Source of the DNA: Lutibacter sp. HS1-25
GTDB taxonomy: Bacteria; Bacteroidota; Bacteroidia; Flavobacteriales; Flavobacteriaceae
NCBI RefSeq assembly: GCF_004121075.1
Contig: NZ_RHLN01000137.1
Span: forward strand, 1 to 64,000
Length of the DNA: 64,000 bases
Direction of reading: 5' to 3'
Positions within the stretch are counted from its first letter, which is position 1. Each line of letters begins with the position of its first letter. Below the pieces are notes generated by a model, which saw only the letters and a program-made list of their open reading frames with translations, did no database searches and was not told the DNA's origin. Both the position numbers and the translations under genes were made by a program. Of this stretch, positions 32,670-40,960 are shown piece by piece.

Positions 32670-34151
32670 ATGATTAAAAATATAAAAGTTCAATTATTTT
32701 TCTTGTTTGCCTGTTTCATTTTTATGAATTCATGTAATAAAGATGAGGGAAATTACGATTATGTAGAAATAAATGAAGTCGTTTTTGAAGGGCTTCTTGA
32801 AGATTACACAGTGTCTCGTTTTGACAATTTAGTAATTTCAACAGATGAAGTAAAATATACTAAAGATACCGATGGTACTGGAAATTATGAATATAGCTGG
32901 GAGGCTGTTTCAGATAATTTCTTAGATGATAACATCTATGTAATTTCTACAGAAAAAGATATGAATCAACAAATGTTACTTAAGCCAGGTGTTTATACCT
33001 TATTTTACCTAGTTAAAGATTTAAATACAGATGTTGAATTTCAATATCAAACAAAATTAAACGTTGTTAATAGTATTTATCAAGGTTGGATGGTTTTAAA
33101 TGATGTTGATGGAGAACCTAGATTAGATATGATTTCTTTATTAGATGGCGAGTACAAAGAAGTTTATAATGTTTTAGCAGGATCATCGTTAACATTAACC
33201 GGTAAACCAGGATTTGTTGAATGTTATCCTTATCAGCCTTCATTTTATGGCGTTTATGTGTCTACTTCAGGAAATGGAACAACAAAGTTAGAACCAGATA
33301 CTTTTGATTGGGGAAAAACTAACAATATATCTTATGAATTTGTAAGTTCTCAACCAGAAGATTTAGAAGTAACAACTTTATATCCTAGAGGAAATTATTT
33401 TTCTGTGGTAATGGCTAATTCAGGTTTTTATGTTTATAATAGAGTTAATAATGTATATTATAGCACACCTCAAAACGTAAGAGCAGACGGTATCTCATTT
33501 GAAGTTTCACCACACATTTCAACATCTGAAAGTTTCGGAGTTTTTAAGATGGTTTTTTATGACAATACAAATAAGAAGTTTGTTTATCACAATAATTATA
33601 CTTCAAATTGTTTTGATGTTACAAGTACAGCTCCTGTATTTACGCCAGGAAAAGATTTAAAATATATGGTTTGGAATTCATATGGAGGAATGTTTGGTAC
33701 TACTTTCGCAATATTAAAGGATCCTTCAGATGGTAAAAATTATATTGGAATGTTTGAAAGTAATAGTTTTACGCAATCTCATTATAGTGAAATAAAAGCT
33801 ACTAATTTTGATCAGGCTGAACACATTGCAATAGATCCAACTTACGCTTACATTATGTACAACATAGGAAGTAAAGTTTATGAATATGATGTTTTTACAG
33901 GTACTACTGTTGAAATGTTAGATAAAGGAGGTTTAGAAATCACAAAATTAGAATATAGAAAATTCTTTAAAAGTGCTAACGCAGAACTGGCAAAACAGTT
34001 GATAGTTTGTACATATGATGCATCAGGTACCAAAGGTTCTAATGGTATAATGGAACTTTACAATGTCCCAGCCATTCAGGGACAACTAGAATTAAACACC
34101 TCTTTTTCCGGATTTGGAAAAATTGTTAGTGTAGCCTACAGAGAGCGTTAA
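32670..34151 (+). CDS. PKD-like-family lipoprotein
   Basis: A 493-residue lipoprotein with a signal ending FIFMNSCNKDEGNYDY. Its N-terminal third has the PKD-like pattern (YEYSWEAVSDNFL, LLKPGVYTLFYLVKDLNTD). The remainder shows repeated strand motifs (YQGWMVLNDVDGEPRLDMISL, YIMYNIGSKVYEYDV) suggestive of a propeller or sensor-like domain. The family regularly accompanies DUF4843 and SusC/SusD. An ATG at 32634 that overlaps the preceding stop (ATGCGTAA) is an alternative that would couple translation. I prefer 32670, where the signal peptide begins. Confidence 0.8.
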   Translation: MIKNIKVQLFFLFACFIFMNSCNKDEGNYDYVEINEVVFEGLLEDYTVSRFDNLVISTDEVKYTKDTDGTGNYEYSWEAVSDNFLDDNIYVISTEKDMNQQMLLKPGVYTLFYLVKDLNTDVEFQYQTKLNVVNSIYQGWMVLNDVDGEPRLDMISLLDGEYKEVYNVLAGSSLTLTGKPGFVECYPYQPSFYGVYVSTSGNGTTKLEPDTFDWGKTNNISYEFVSSQPEDLEVTTLYPRGNYFSVVMANSGFYVYNRVNNVYYSTPQNVRADGISFEVSPHISTSESFGVFKMVFYDNTNKKFVYHNNYTSNCFDVTSTAPVFTPGKDLKYMVWNSYGGMFGTTFAILKDPSDGKNYIGMFESNSFTQSHYSEIKATNFDQAEHIAIDPTYAYIMYNIGSKVYEYDVFTGTTVEMLDKGGLEITKLEYRKFFKSANAELAKQLIVCTYDASGTKGSNGIMELYNVPAIQGQLELNTSFSGFGKIVSVAYRER

Positions 34152-34175
34152 TTTTTTTATTTAAAAATCAGTAAT

Positions 34176-34206
34176 AAAGGGTTGGTTTTATCAATCAGCC
34201 CTTTTT
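34176..34206 (+). terminator. Terminator after the PKD-like lipoprotein gene
   Basis: AAAGGGTTGGTT pairs with AATCAGCCCTTT (12 bp, two G-U pairs), followed by TTTTT. It ends the susCD lipoprotein unit before the thioredoxin gene. Confidence 0.8.
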
Positions 34207-34324
34207 AATCTACGGTAATAAAATGTTAGTGAAGTAAAGTGCAATATATTGACATATAAGTATTTATATATTTTTTTAATTAATATTTAATACTTGTTTT
34301 AATATTTTTAAAATGTTTCTACAA

Positions 34325-34332
34325 TACTTTTG
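34325..34332 (+). promoter_or_regulatory. -7 box before the secreted thioredoxin gene
   Basis: TACTTTTG (TAnnTTTG) lies 16 bp before the ATG at 34349. It overlaps a longer in-frame reading from 34313, which argues against that longer start. Confidence 0.5.
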
Positions 34333-34348
34333 CCCAAAACAAATAAGC

Positions 34349-35188
34349 ATGATAAACACCTTAAAACATATACTATTTGCAATAGTTTTAATAACTACAT
34401 TTTTTGCAAATGCACAAACTAATTTTGAAACAACTTCTTGGGATCTTGTGAAAGAAAAAGCAACGAAAGAAAATAAGTTGATTTTTGTTGATCTTTATTT
34501 CACAGGTTGTCCGCCTTGTAAAGAAATGGATGAAGATGTTTTTCCTACTAAAGAGGTGTCAACGGTATTAAATAAATATTTCGTTTCTTTTAAATCAGAT
34601 ATTTTTAAAGAAGATATTGGTAAAAAGCTTAGCATGAAATATGGCGTTAGTGGTTTTCCAACTTTTGTATTCTTAAATGCAGAAGGCCAAGTAATTGATA
34701 TTACATCTGGTTTTCATGAGGTTGAAGAGTTTACTGCTTTGTTAGCCACTATGCAAGAGAATGCAGCCAATAATATCTTTAAAAAATACAATACTTCATT
34801 AGATGGTAATTACCCAGATTTTTATGTAGATGCCTATATGAATAATAAAAGACAAATCTCTTTTGAAACTTTTGATGCTTATTTAAAAAACGAAACGAAT
34901 TTAGGCGCTGAAATCCCTTTTGTTATTATTAGTAGTCTTAGAGTAGGAGGTTTATACGCAGATTATATAGTTGAAAACGCAGCACAATTAGCTGAAGATT
35001 ACGGAAGAAACCAAGTAAAAAATACGTTAACTACTATTGTTTTAAAAAAGATAAATAGTTTAGAGAAAACAAAAAATTATTCAGATTTTAATTCACTTTT
35101 AAGTACCATAAAACCTATTTATACAGATGTTGAATGGGCAAAGTACGAACCGTTATTTCAAAAACAGTTCACTTCAAATAAATTATAA
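34349..35188 (+). CDS. Exported thioredoxin-fold protein (CPPC)
   Basis: A 279-residue periplasmic protein with a signal peptide ending FFANAQ. A thioredoxin-like domain fills residues about 25-140, with active site GCPPCKEM (C54/C57) and the cis-Pro loop SGFPTFVFLNAEG. The C-terminal half is helical and not recognised. CPPC is typical of thioredoxin-like thiol reductases of the Bacteroidota periplasm. It starts a second same-strand block after the terminator at 34176-34206, followed by further redox and protease genes. The likely role is to reduce protein disulfides using electrons from DsbD. Confidence 0.88.
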   Translation: MINTLKHILFAIVLITTFFANAQTNFETTSWDLVKEKATKENKLIFVDLYFTGCPPCKEMDEDVFPTKEVSTVLNKYFVSFKSDIFKEDIGKKLSMKYGVSGFPTFVFLNAEGQVIDITSGFHEVEEFTALLATMQENAANNIFKKYNTSLDGNYPDFYVDAYMNNKRQISFETFDAYLKNETNLGAEIPFVIISSLRVGGLYADYIVENAAQLAEDYGRNQVKNTLTTIVLKKINSLEKTKNYSDFNSLLSTIKPIYTDVEWAKYEPLFQKQFTSNKL

Positions 35189-35215
35189 ACAAAACAAATT
35201 AAACAAACAATACAG

Positions 35216-36595
35216 ATGAAATTACACAAAATAATATTAACAATTTTAACAACTGTTCTTTTAGTTTCTTTTACAAAAGGACAAGGTTTAAAAACTAGTT
35301 ATTCAGTAATTACAGGAGTTTTAGATATTCCAGGTAAAACAGAAATTAAATTATTTAAAGTTGAACAAGGACGTCATTTTGAAGTAGGTACTTCAGTTTT
35401 AAATGAAAATAATGAATTTGGATTTGCAGTAAGTCCAGATAAAGAAGGTTTTTATATTTTAGGTGATAGAGTTATTGAATTGCCGTTATACTTAAAAGGC
35501 GGACAAATATTTGATGTTAAATTTAGTATTAATGGCTATGAGTTAGATGCTCCAGATGAAGAAAATAAAGTACTTTATAATTGGGTAAAAGCTAAAGAAC
35601 CTCTTATCGTTTTTAAATATGATTACCCAGGAACTCCTAAAACTTATGAAGATTTCTTTCCTTTCTTCGAAAAATTCATGCCTGAAATGAAAAAGAAGCA
35701 TGAGCTTGTAAATACTTCAAATCAAAACTTTAATAAATTAATGCATGCTTATATAGACTTGGATATTGAAAATATAGCAATAACTTTTGTTTTTACGCCA
35801 AGAACAAAGCACCCAAAAGCAGAAGACTTTCCTTCTTTTTACAATGATTTTATGAAAGGGGAAAATTTCAAATCTACTATTGTTTTAGATTTGCCAAACG
35901 GTATTAGCGCTTTAAGATTGCATCAGCAATTTAAAACTATGCATACAGGTGTTAGCGTAAAAAATAAGGATTATATGGCTGAAATGTTTAATAGTATTGA
36001 AAATGATACTTTAAGAGGGCATATGGCATTGGAGTATAATAAAAGATATAAATCATATGATGATCAATATTTAAGATTTATTGAACCTCTTAGAAAAGAC
36101 ATTGCTCTTAGTGAATATGTAAGTACAGAAATTGATAATTACGAAGTAGGAATTAAAAATTTTAATCCAGGTACACAAGGTTATCCTTTTAGCTATAAAG
36201 ATCAAAATGATAAAGAAGTTTCGTTCTCTGACTTCAAAGGTAAATACGTATATATTGATGTTTGGGCTATGTGGTGCGCACCTTGTAAGCAAGAAATACC
36301 TTATATAAAACAACTTGAAAAAGACTTACACGGTAAAAACATACAGTTTGTAAGTATTTCATTAGACAAACCAAAAGAACATGAAAAGTGGAAAAAATTC
36401 ATCAAAGATCAAGAATTATCAGGTATCCAGTTATTTTCTGACAATGCTTTTGATTCTAGAATAGCCAGAGATTATAAAATAAATGCCATTCCAAGATTTT
36501 TATTATTTGATCCAGAAGGTAAAATTATAGACGCAGAGGCTAAACGTCCATCAGATCCAAGATTAAGAGAGCAATTAGAAGCACTTCTTAAATAA
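35216..36595 (+). CDS. TlpA-family thiol-disulfide oxidoreductase (CAPC)
   Basis: A 459-residue exported protein. The signal peptide ends near SFTKGQ. The first 320 residues form an N-terminal region of beta strands (residues 30-110) and helices that resembles the DUF4369-type extension of Bacteroidota TlpA proteins. The C-terminal thioredoxin domain has FSDFKGKYVYIDVWAMWCAPCKQE (active site C354/C357) and IPRFLLFDPEGKI with the cis-Pro. It acts in the periplasm, possibly membrane-attached. It lies 27 bp after the CPPC thioredoxin gene and 11 bp before the trypsin-like gene, so they are cotranscribed. Confidence 0.9.
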   Translation: MKLHKIILTILTTVLLVSFTKGQGLKTSYSVITGVLDIPGKTEIKLFKVEQGRHFEVGTSVLNENNEFGFAVSPDKEGFYILGDRVIELPLYLKGGQIFDVKFSINGYELDAPDEENKVLYNWVKAKEPLIVFKYDYPGTPKTYEDFFPFFEKFMPEMKKKHELVNTSNQNFNKLMHAYIDLDIENIAITFVFTPRTKHPKAEDFPSFYNDFMKGENFKSTIVLDLPNGISALRLHQQFKTMHTGVSVKNKDYMAEMFNSIENDTLRGHMALEYNKRYKSYDDQYLRFIEPLRKDIALSEYVSTEIDNYEVGIKNFNPGTQGYPFSYKDQNDKEVSFSDFKGKYVYIDVWAMWCAPCKQEIPYIKQLEKDLHGKNIQFVSISLDKPKEHEKWKKFIKDQELSGIQLFSDNAFDSRIARDYKINAIPRFLLFDPEGKIIDAEAKRPSDPRLREQLEALLK

Positions 36596-36606
36596 GTATA
36601 ACAACT

Positions 36607-37494
36607 ATGGTAATTAGATATATTTTAATATTTGTTAGTTTTATTTTTCTAAGTTGCAGTAGTAGCAATGTACAAAAAGCTTCTTCTGAGAGTAACCAAG
36701 CGGTGGCTATTAACCATTTAAAATATATTGGTGCAGTAACTCAAGAAGCTCAAAATTATATAACAACAAATAATTATACGCCTTTTGAAACTTTACAAAC
36801 CCAAAAATTAGATCGTATTGAAGAAAACTCAGAGGTAGTGGTAAGTAATTTTAAACCAAAGAAAAAGTCTGGTCACGAAATGTATAGCCATCTACAAAAA
36901 AGTACGCTGTATATTGGCTCTTCTTTTTTATGCGATAAATGTCCTAATATACATTTAAACAATGCTACGGGTTTTGTTATACACGAAGATGGTGTAATTG
37001 TAACTAATTACCATGTTATTGAGGTAAATTCACAAGTTGATATATCAGCAATATTTGTAGCTGATTTTGAGGGTAATGTTTTTCCTGTGACTAATATTTT
37101 ATCTGCCAGTCAGTCTAATGATTTAGCTATTTTAAAAGTAAATACCAATGGCAAAAAGTTAAAAGCATTGCCACTTGCTAAGCAAGAATTAGTAGGTGAA
37201 GATGTGTTTATGATGGGACATCCTTTTGGTACTACTTTTTTTATGACAAAAGGAATGATTGCCAATAAATATATGAGTGAACGTTCTTATGAACCTAAAA
37301 TAGCAATAACAGCCGAATTTGGTCAAGGTGCTAGTGGTGGCCCAGTAGTTAATGAGTTTGGTCAAATAGTTGGTGTTGTAAGTGCAACCCAAATACATTA
37401 TACCAATGGGTCTAAAGAGCACGGCGACTTACAATTAATAGTTAAGGAAGCTGTACCTGTTAGTGCTTTAAATAATTATATTAAAACAAAATAA
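36607..37494 (+). CDS. Trypsin-like serine protease lipoprotein
   Basis: A 295-residue lipoprotein; the signal ends FIFLSCSSS, with the lipobox Cys at residue 17. The S1/S1C protease domain covers about 95-290 with a full catalytic triad. H136 is in VTNYHVIEV, D172 in SNDLAILKV and S243 in QGASGGPVV. A CDKC pair (residues 109-112) just before the catalytic domain could form a disulfide or bind metal. No PDZ domain follows, unlike DegP. It would act at the membrane surface facing the periplasm. It is cotranscribed with the TlpA gene upstream. Confidence 0.92.
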   Translation: MVIRYILIFVSFIFLSCSSSNVQKASSESNQAVAINHLKYIGAVTQEAQNYITTNNYTPFETLQTQKLDRIEENSEVVVSNFKPKKKSGHEMYSHLQKSTLYIGSSFLCDKCPNIHLNNATGFVIHEDGVIVTNYHVIEVNSQVDISAIFVADFEGNVFPVTNILSASQSNDLAILKVNTNGKKLKALPLAKQELVGEDVFMMGHPFGTTFFMTKGMIANKYMSERSYEPKIAITAEFGQGASGGPVVNEFGQIVGVVSATQIHYTNGSKEHGDLQLIVKEAVPVSALNNYIKTK

Positions 37495-37598
37495 TTAAAA
37501 CCAAAATTTAAAAGGTTTTTTTAATGTGAGCTTGCAATTCAGAGTAATTTTTTTTCATAATAGATATTTGAATTAATCAATTTTTGAAAAAAACAATG

Positions 37599-37628
37599 AA
37601 AACAGGACAGTAAAATGTCCTGTTTTTT
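37599..37628 (+). terminator. Terminator after the trypsin-like protease gene
   Basis: AAAACAGGACA pairs with TGTCCTGTTTT around a short loop, followed by T. It lies between the protease gene and the M16 peptidase gene. Confidence 0.82.
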
Positions 37629-37660
37629 AAAACAATATTTAATATTTTACAACTACAAAT

Positions 37661-40477
37661 ATGAAACGTATTTTCTTTTTAACACTATGTTCTTTTTTCT
37701 TTTTGCCACTTTTTAGCAGTGCTCAGAATTTAAATTTAGACGAGCCTTTACCAATAGATAAAACGATAAAAAAGGGGGTTTTGCCTAATGGTATGACCTA
37801 CTATATTAAAAGTACCGATGTGGTTAAAGAAGCTGCAAGTTATTATATAATTCAAAATGTAGGTTCTATATTAGAAAATGATGATCAGCAAGGGTTAGCA
37901 CATTTTTTAGAGCATATGGCTTTTAACGGAACCGAAAGTTTTCCAGGAAAAAGCATACTAAATACATTGCAAAAACACGGAGCTGTTTTTGGAAAAGACA
38001 TCAATGCTTATACTTCTTTTGATGAAACGGTTTATAACTTAAATAATATTCCTACAAAAGATGACTTAATAGATACTTGTTTAACAATTTTAAATGATTG
38101 GTCTAATTATTTACTACTAACAGATGAAGAAATTGATGCTGAAAGAGGTGTTATTAAAGAAGAATGGCGCTCACGTCAAAATGGGCAAATGCGCTTATAC
38201 AATACATCACTTCCTATTACTTTTAATTATTCAAAATATGCCTACAGATTACCTATAGGTTTAATGTCGGTAGTTGAAGAGTTTAATTATAAAGCACTGC
38301 GTGATTTTTATCACGATTGGTACAGAACCGATTTACAAGCTATAGCTGTTGTTGGAGATATTAATGTTGATGAAGTTGAGCAAAAAATTATTGAAAAGTT
38401 TTCAAAAATACCTGCAGTTGAAAATCCAAGAGAACGCTTTGTTGTTGATATTCCAGATAATAAAGAAATGTTGTACAGTTTAGGTATGGATTCTGAAATT
38501 TCTACAGCCAACATAAGTTTTGGTATTCGCCATAAAAACTCATTAGAAGCAGAAACGGTTGCCGACTTGAAACAATCATTGTTAGAAGGTATGGTAATGA
38601 GTATGTTGTCTTCAAGAATTAGAGAACAAGCTCAAAAGTCAGACGCAACATTTTTAAATGCTTACACCAGTTTTGGTAGTATGACAAGAACAACAAATTC
38701 TTTTAATGTTGGAATTTCTCCAAAAACAAATCAGCAAAAAGAAGCTTTTTACCAAGTTTTTACTGAAGTAGTTAGAGCTGTAAAATTTGGGTTTATTCAA
38801 TCAGAAATAGACAGAGCAATTGTTCAGCTTAAAAGTTCTTATGAAAATCAAATTGCAACAAAAGATGCTATAACCCATAAATGGATTGTAGGATCAATGC
38901 AAAATAATTATTTAGAAAACAAAACAATTTGTGATATTGAACAAGAATATGAAATTGCAAAACAAATTTTTGATGGCATTACTATTGAAGAGTTACATAA
39001 CACGATAAAAAGATTATATACTCAAGAAAATAGATATTTAAACGTTACTGGTGTTGAAGGACAAGATAATTTAACTGAAGAACAAGCTAAAAAAGCGATT
39101 AAAGAAATTGAAAGCAATTCAACCATAGAACCCTATTTTGAAGATTTAATAGGAAAAACATTAGTTTCAGATATTACTATTAATGAAGGTGAAATTGCAA
39201 AAACAGAAACAAATTCGGAAATAGGAGCTACTACTTTTATTTTAAGTAATGGTGTAAAAGTTCATTATAAATTTGTAGATAAAGAAAAAGATAGAGTAAC
39301 CTTAAACGGTTATAGTTATGGCGGAGAATCTCTTCTAAACGATGACGATTTACCTTCTGCGAGCTTAATGAGGGATTTAATGCAAATGTCTGGTTTGGGT
39401 GATTTTTCTTCTACCGATTTAAAAAAGATTTTAGCAGGAAAAACAGCCAATGTTAATGTTAATTTAGGTGAAATTACCGAAAATTTCTTTGGAAATTCAA
39501 ACACAAAAGATGTTGAAACAATGTTGCAAATGTTGCACGTGTATTTTGTAAAACCACGTTTTGATGAAGAGGCTTTTAAAGTATTAGGAAATAATTTAGA
39601 TAACTATCTGGCAAGAAGAAGTAAAGATGTTGGAGAGCAAATGAGAGATAGTATGAAGGTTACTATATACGGTAAAAACAATCCTAAAGAAGCAATTTTT
39701 AATAAAGATTTTGTGTCTAAAATTTCTTTTGATAAAATCAAGGCTATTTATAACGACCGTTTTGGAGATGCATCAGATTTCGAATTTTATATTGTTGGAG
39801 ATGTTACAGAAGCGCAATTAAAACCTTTATTAAAAAAGTATGTTGCTAGTATACCAACAGATAATACAACAGAGGTTTTTAAAGATAACGGAGCAGAGTG
39901 GATTTCAAATAAAATTGATGAAGATATTTATTTAACCATGGCAGATCCTAAGGCAAAAGTAAATATAGCCTATAAAAAAGAGTTGCCGTATACAATTGAA
40001 AATTCTTTATATACCAATGCTTTAGGAGGTGTTTTGCAATTGCGTATTACAGAAACAGTAAGAGAATCCGAAGGTGGAGCATATAGTCCAAGAGCTTATG
40101 CTACATTTTTTAGAGAACCTAAATCGAAAGCATTTATCTCGGTAAGTTTTGATTGTAATCCAGATTTAGCAGATAAATTAGTTGAAATTGTGAAGGATGA
40201 ATTGCAAAAAATGGCAAATGGTGAAATTAATGAAGACGATTTATTTAAAATTAAAACCAATTTTATAAAGGAACGCGAGCAATCAAAAGATAAAAACGCT
40301 TATGATTTGCAATTGCTTACAGCGTTTTATAGATATGGCTATAATATGAACAATTCTGAAAATTTTGAAGATATAGTAAACAATATGTCTATTAAAAATA
40401 TTCAGCAAATAGTAAAACAAGTTATAAGTGAAGGACAATCTTATGAGATTGTATTTAAACCAAAAACAACAATATAA
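37661..40477 (+). CDS. M16-family zinc peptidase (two-halved, exported)
   Basis: A 938-residue exported metallopeptidase. The signal peptide ends LFSSAQ. The inverted zinc motif HFLEH is at residues 81-85, and the third ligand Glu is in the AERGVIKEEW segment near 160. The N-terminal half is catalytic. The C-terminal half (about 500-938) repeats the fold without the motif and keeps the RxxxY-type patch (ITETVRESEGGAYSP). M16 enzymes enclose and degrade peptides, typically of tens of residues. This fits a step after endoproteolysis and disulfide reduction. It continues into the DsbD-N gene with a 24-bp gap. Confidence 0.93.
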   Translation: MKRIFFLTLCSFFFLPLFSSAQNLNLDEPLPIDKTIKKGVLPNGMTYYIKSTDVVKEAASYYIIQNVGSILENDDQQGLAHFLEHMAFNGTESFPGKSILNTLQKHGAVFGKDINAYTSFDETVYNLNNIPTKDDLIDTCLTILNDWSNYLLLTDEEIDAERGVIKEEWRSRQNGQMRLYNTSLPITFNYSKYAYRLPIGLMSVVEEFNYKALRDFYHDWYRTDLQAIAVVGDINVDEVEQKIIEKFSKIPAVENPRERFVVDIPDNKEMLYSLGMDSEISTANISFGIRHKNSLEAETVADLKQSLLEGMVMSMLSSRIREQAQKSDATFLNAYTSFGSMTRTTNSFNVGISPKTNQQKEAFYQVFTEVVRAVKFGFIQSEIDRAIVQLKSSYENQIATKDAITHKWIVGSMQNNYLENKTICDIEQEYEIAKQIFDGITIEELHNTIKRLYTQENRYLNVTGVEGQDNLTEEQAKKAIKEIESNSTIEPYFEDLIGKTLVSDITINEGEIAKTETNSEIGATTFILSNGVKVHYKFVDKEKDRVTLNGYSYGGESLLNDDDLPSASLMRDLMQMSGLGDFSSTDLKKILAGKTANVNVNLGEITENFFGNSNTKDVETMLQMLHVYFVKPRFDEEAFKVLGNNLDNYLARRSKDVGEQMRDSMKVTIYGKNNPKEAIFNKDFVSKISFDKIKAIYNDRFGDASDFEFYIVGDVTEAQLKPLLKKYVASIPTDNTTEVFKDNGAEWISNKIDEDIYLTMADPKAKVNIAYKKELPYTIENSLYTNALGGVLQLRITETVRESEGGAYSPRAYATFFREPKSKAFISVSFDCNPDLADKLVEIVKDELQKMANGEINEDDLFKIKTNFIKEREQSKDKNAYDLQLLTAFYRYGYNMNNSENFEDIVNNMSIKNIQQIVKQVISEGQSYEIVFKPKTTI

Positions 40478-40501
40478 ATGCAACCGAAATATTTAAAAAC
40501 A

Positions 40502-40948
40502 ATGAAAAATTTTATTTTAACAATAGCTTTTTTAACAGTTAGTTTTGTACAAGCGCAAATATTAGAGCCAGTAAAATGGACTACATCAGTAAAAAAAGTT
40601 TCCGACTCAGAATTTATACTAATAGCCACAGCTGAAATTGATGACAATTGGCATTTATATTCACAATCGGTTCCTGAAGACGGGCCTTTACCAACAACTT
40701 TTACTTTTGAAGGAAATGCTAATTACCTTAAAAAAGGAAATACATTAGAGGAAAAAGGACATACCATAAAAGACCCTGTTTTTGAAATGGAAATTAAATA
40801 TTTTGAAATTAAAACAACCTTTAAACAGCATATAAAATTAAAAACTAAAAATGCATTTAAAGTAAAAGCAGTCGTAGAATTTATGGTTTGTGATGACAGT
40901 AGATGTTTACCACCTAACGAAGTTGATTTGGTATTTAACGTACAATAA
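40502..40948 (+). CDS. Free-standing DsbD N-terminal (alpha) domain protein
   Basis: A 148-residue exported protein with signal peptide ending SFVQAQ. It aligns throughout with the first 150 residues of the DsbD encoded immediately downstream: EPVKWTTSVKKVSDSEF vs NPVKWTTSVEKLSDTEY, NWHLYSQSVPEDGPLPT vs GWHLYSQSVPENGPSPT, and MVCDDSRCLPPNEVDLVF vs MVCDDTKCLPPTEVELVF. The two cysteines of the latter motif (positioned like the nDsbD redox pair) are kept. It has no membrane region. A local duplication that yields an additional soluble periplasmic electron carrier is likely. I chose the ATG that begins the signal peptide. Confidence 0.9.
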   Translation: MKNFILTIAFLTVSFVQAQILEPVKWTTSVKKVSDSEFILIATAEIDDNWHLYSQSVPEDGPLPTTFTFEGNANYLKKGNTLEEKGHTIKDPVFEMEIKYFEIKTTFKQHIKLKTKNAFKVKAVVEFMVCDDSRCLPPNEVDLVFNVQ

Positions 40949-40960
40949 ATTAGAAGTGAA

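Noticed and set aside
25047-34151. Polysaccharide utilisation locus
   Set aside because: SusC/SusD are present, but no carbohydrate-active enzyme is encoded anywhere in the neighbourhood, so glycan use is not supported.
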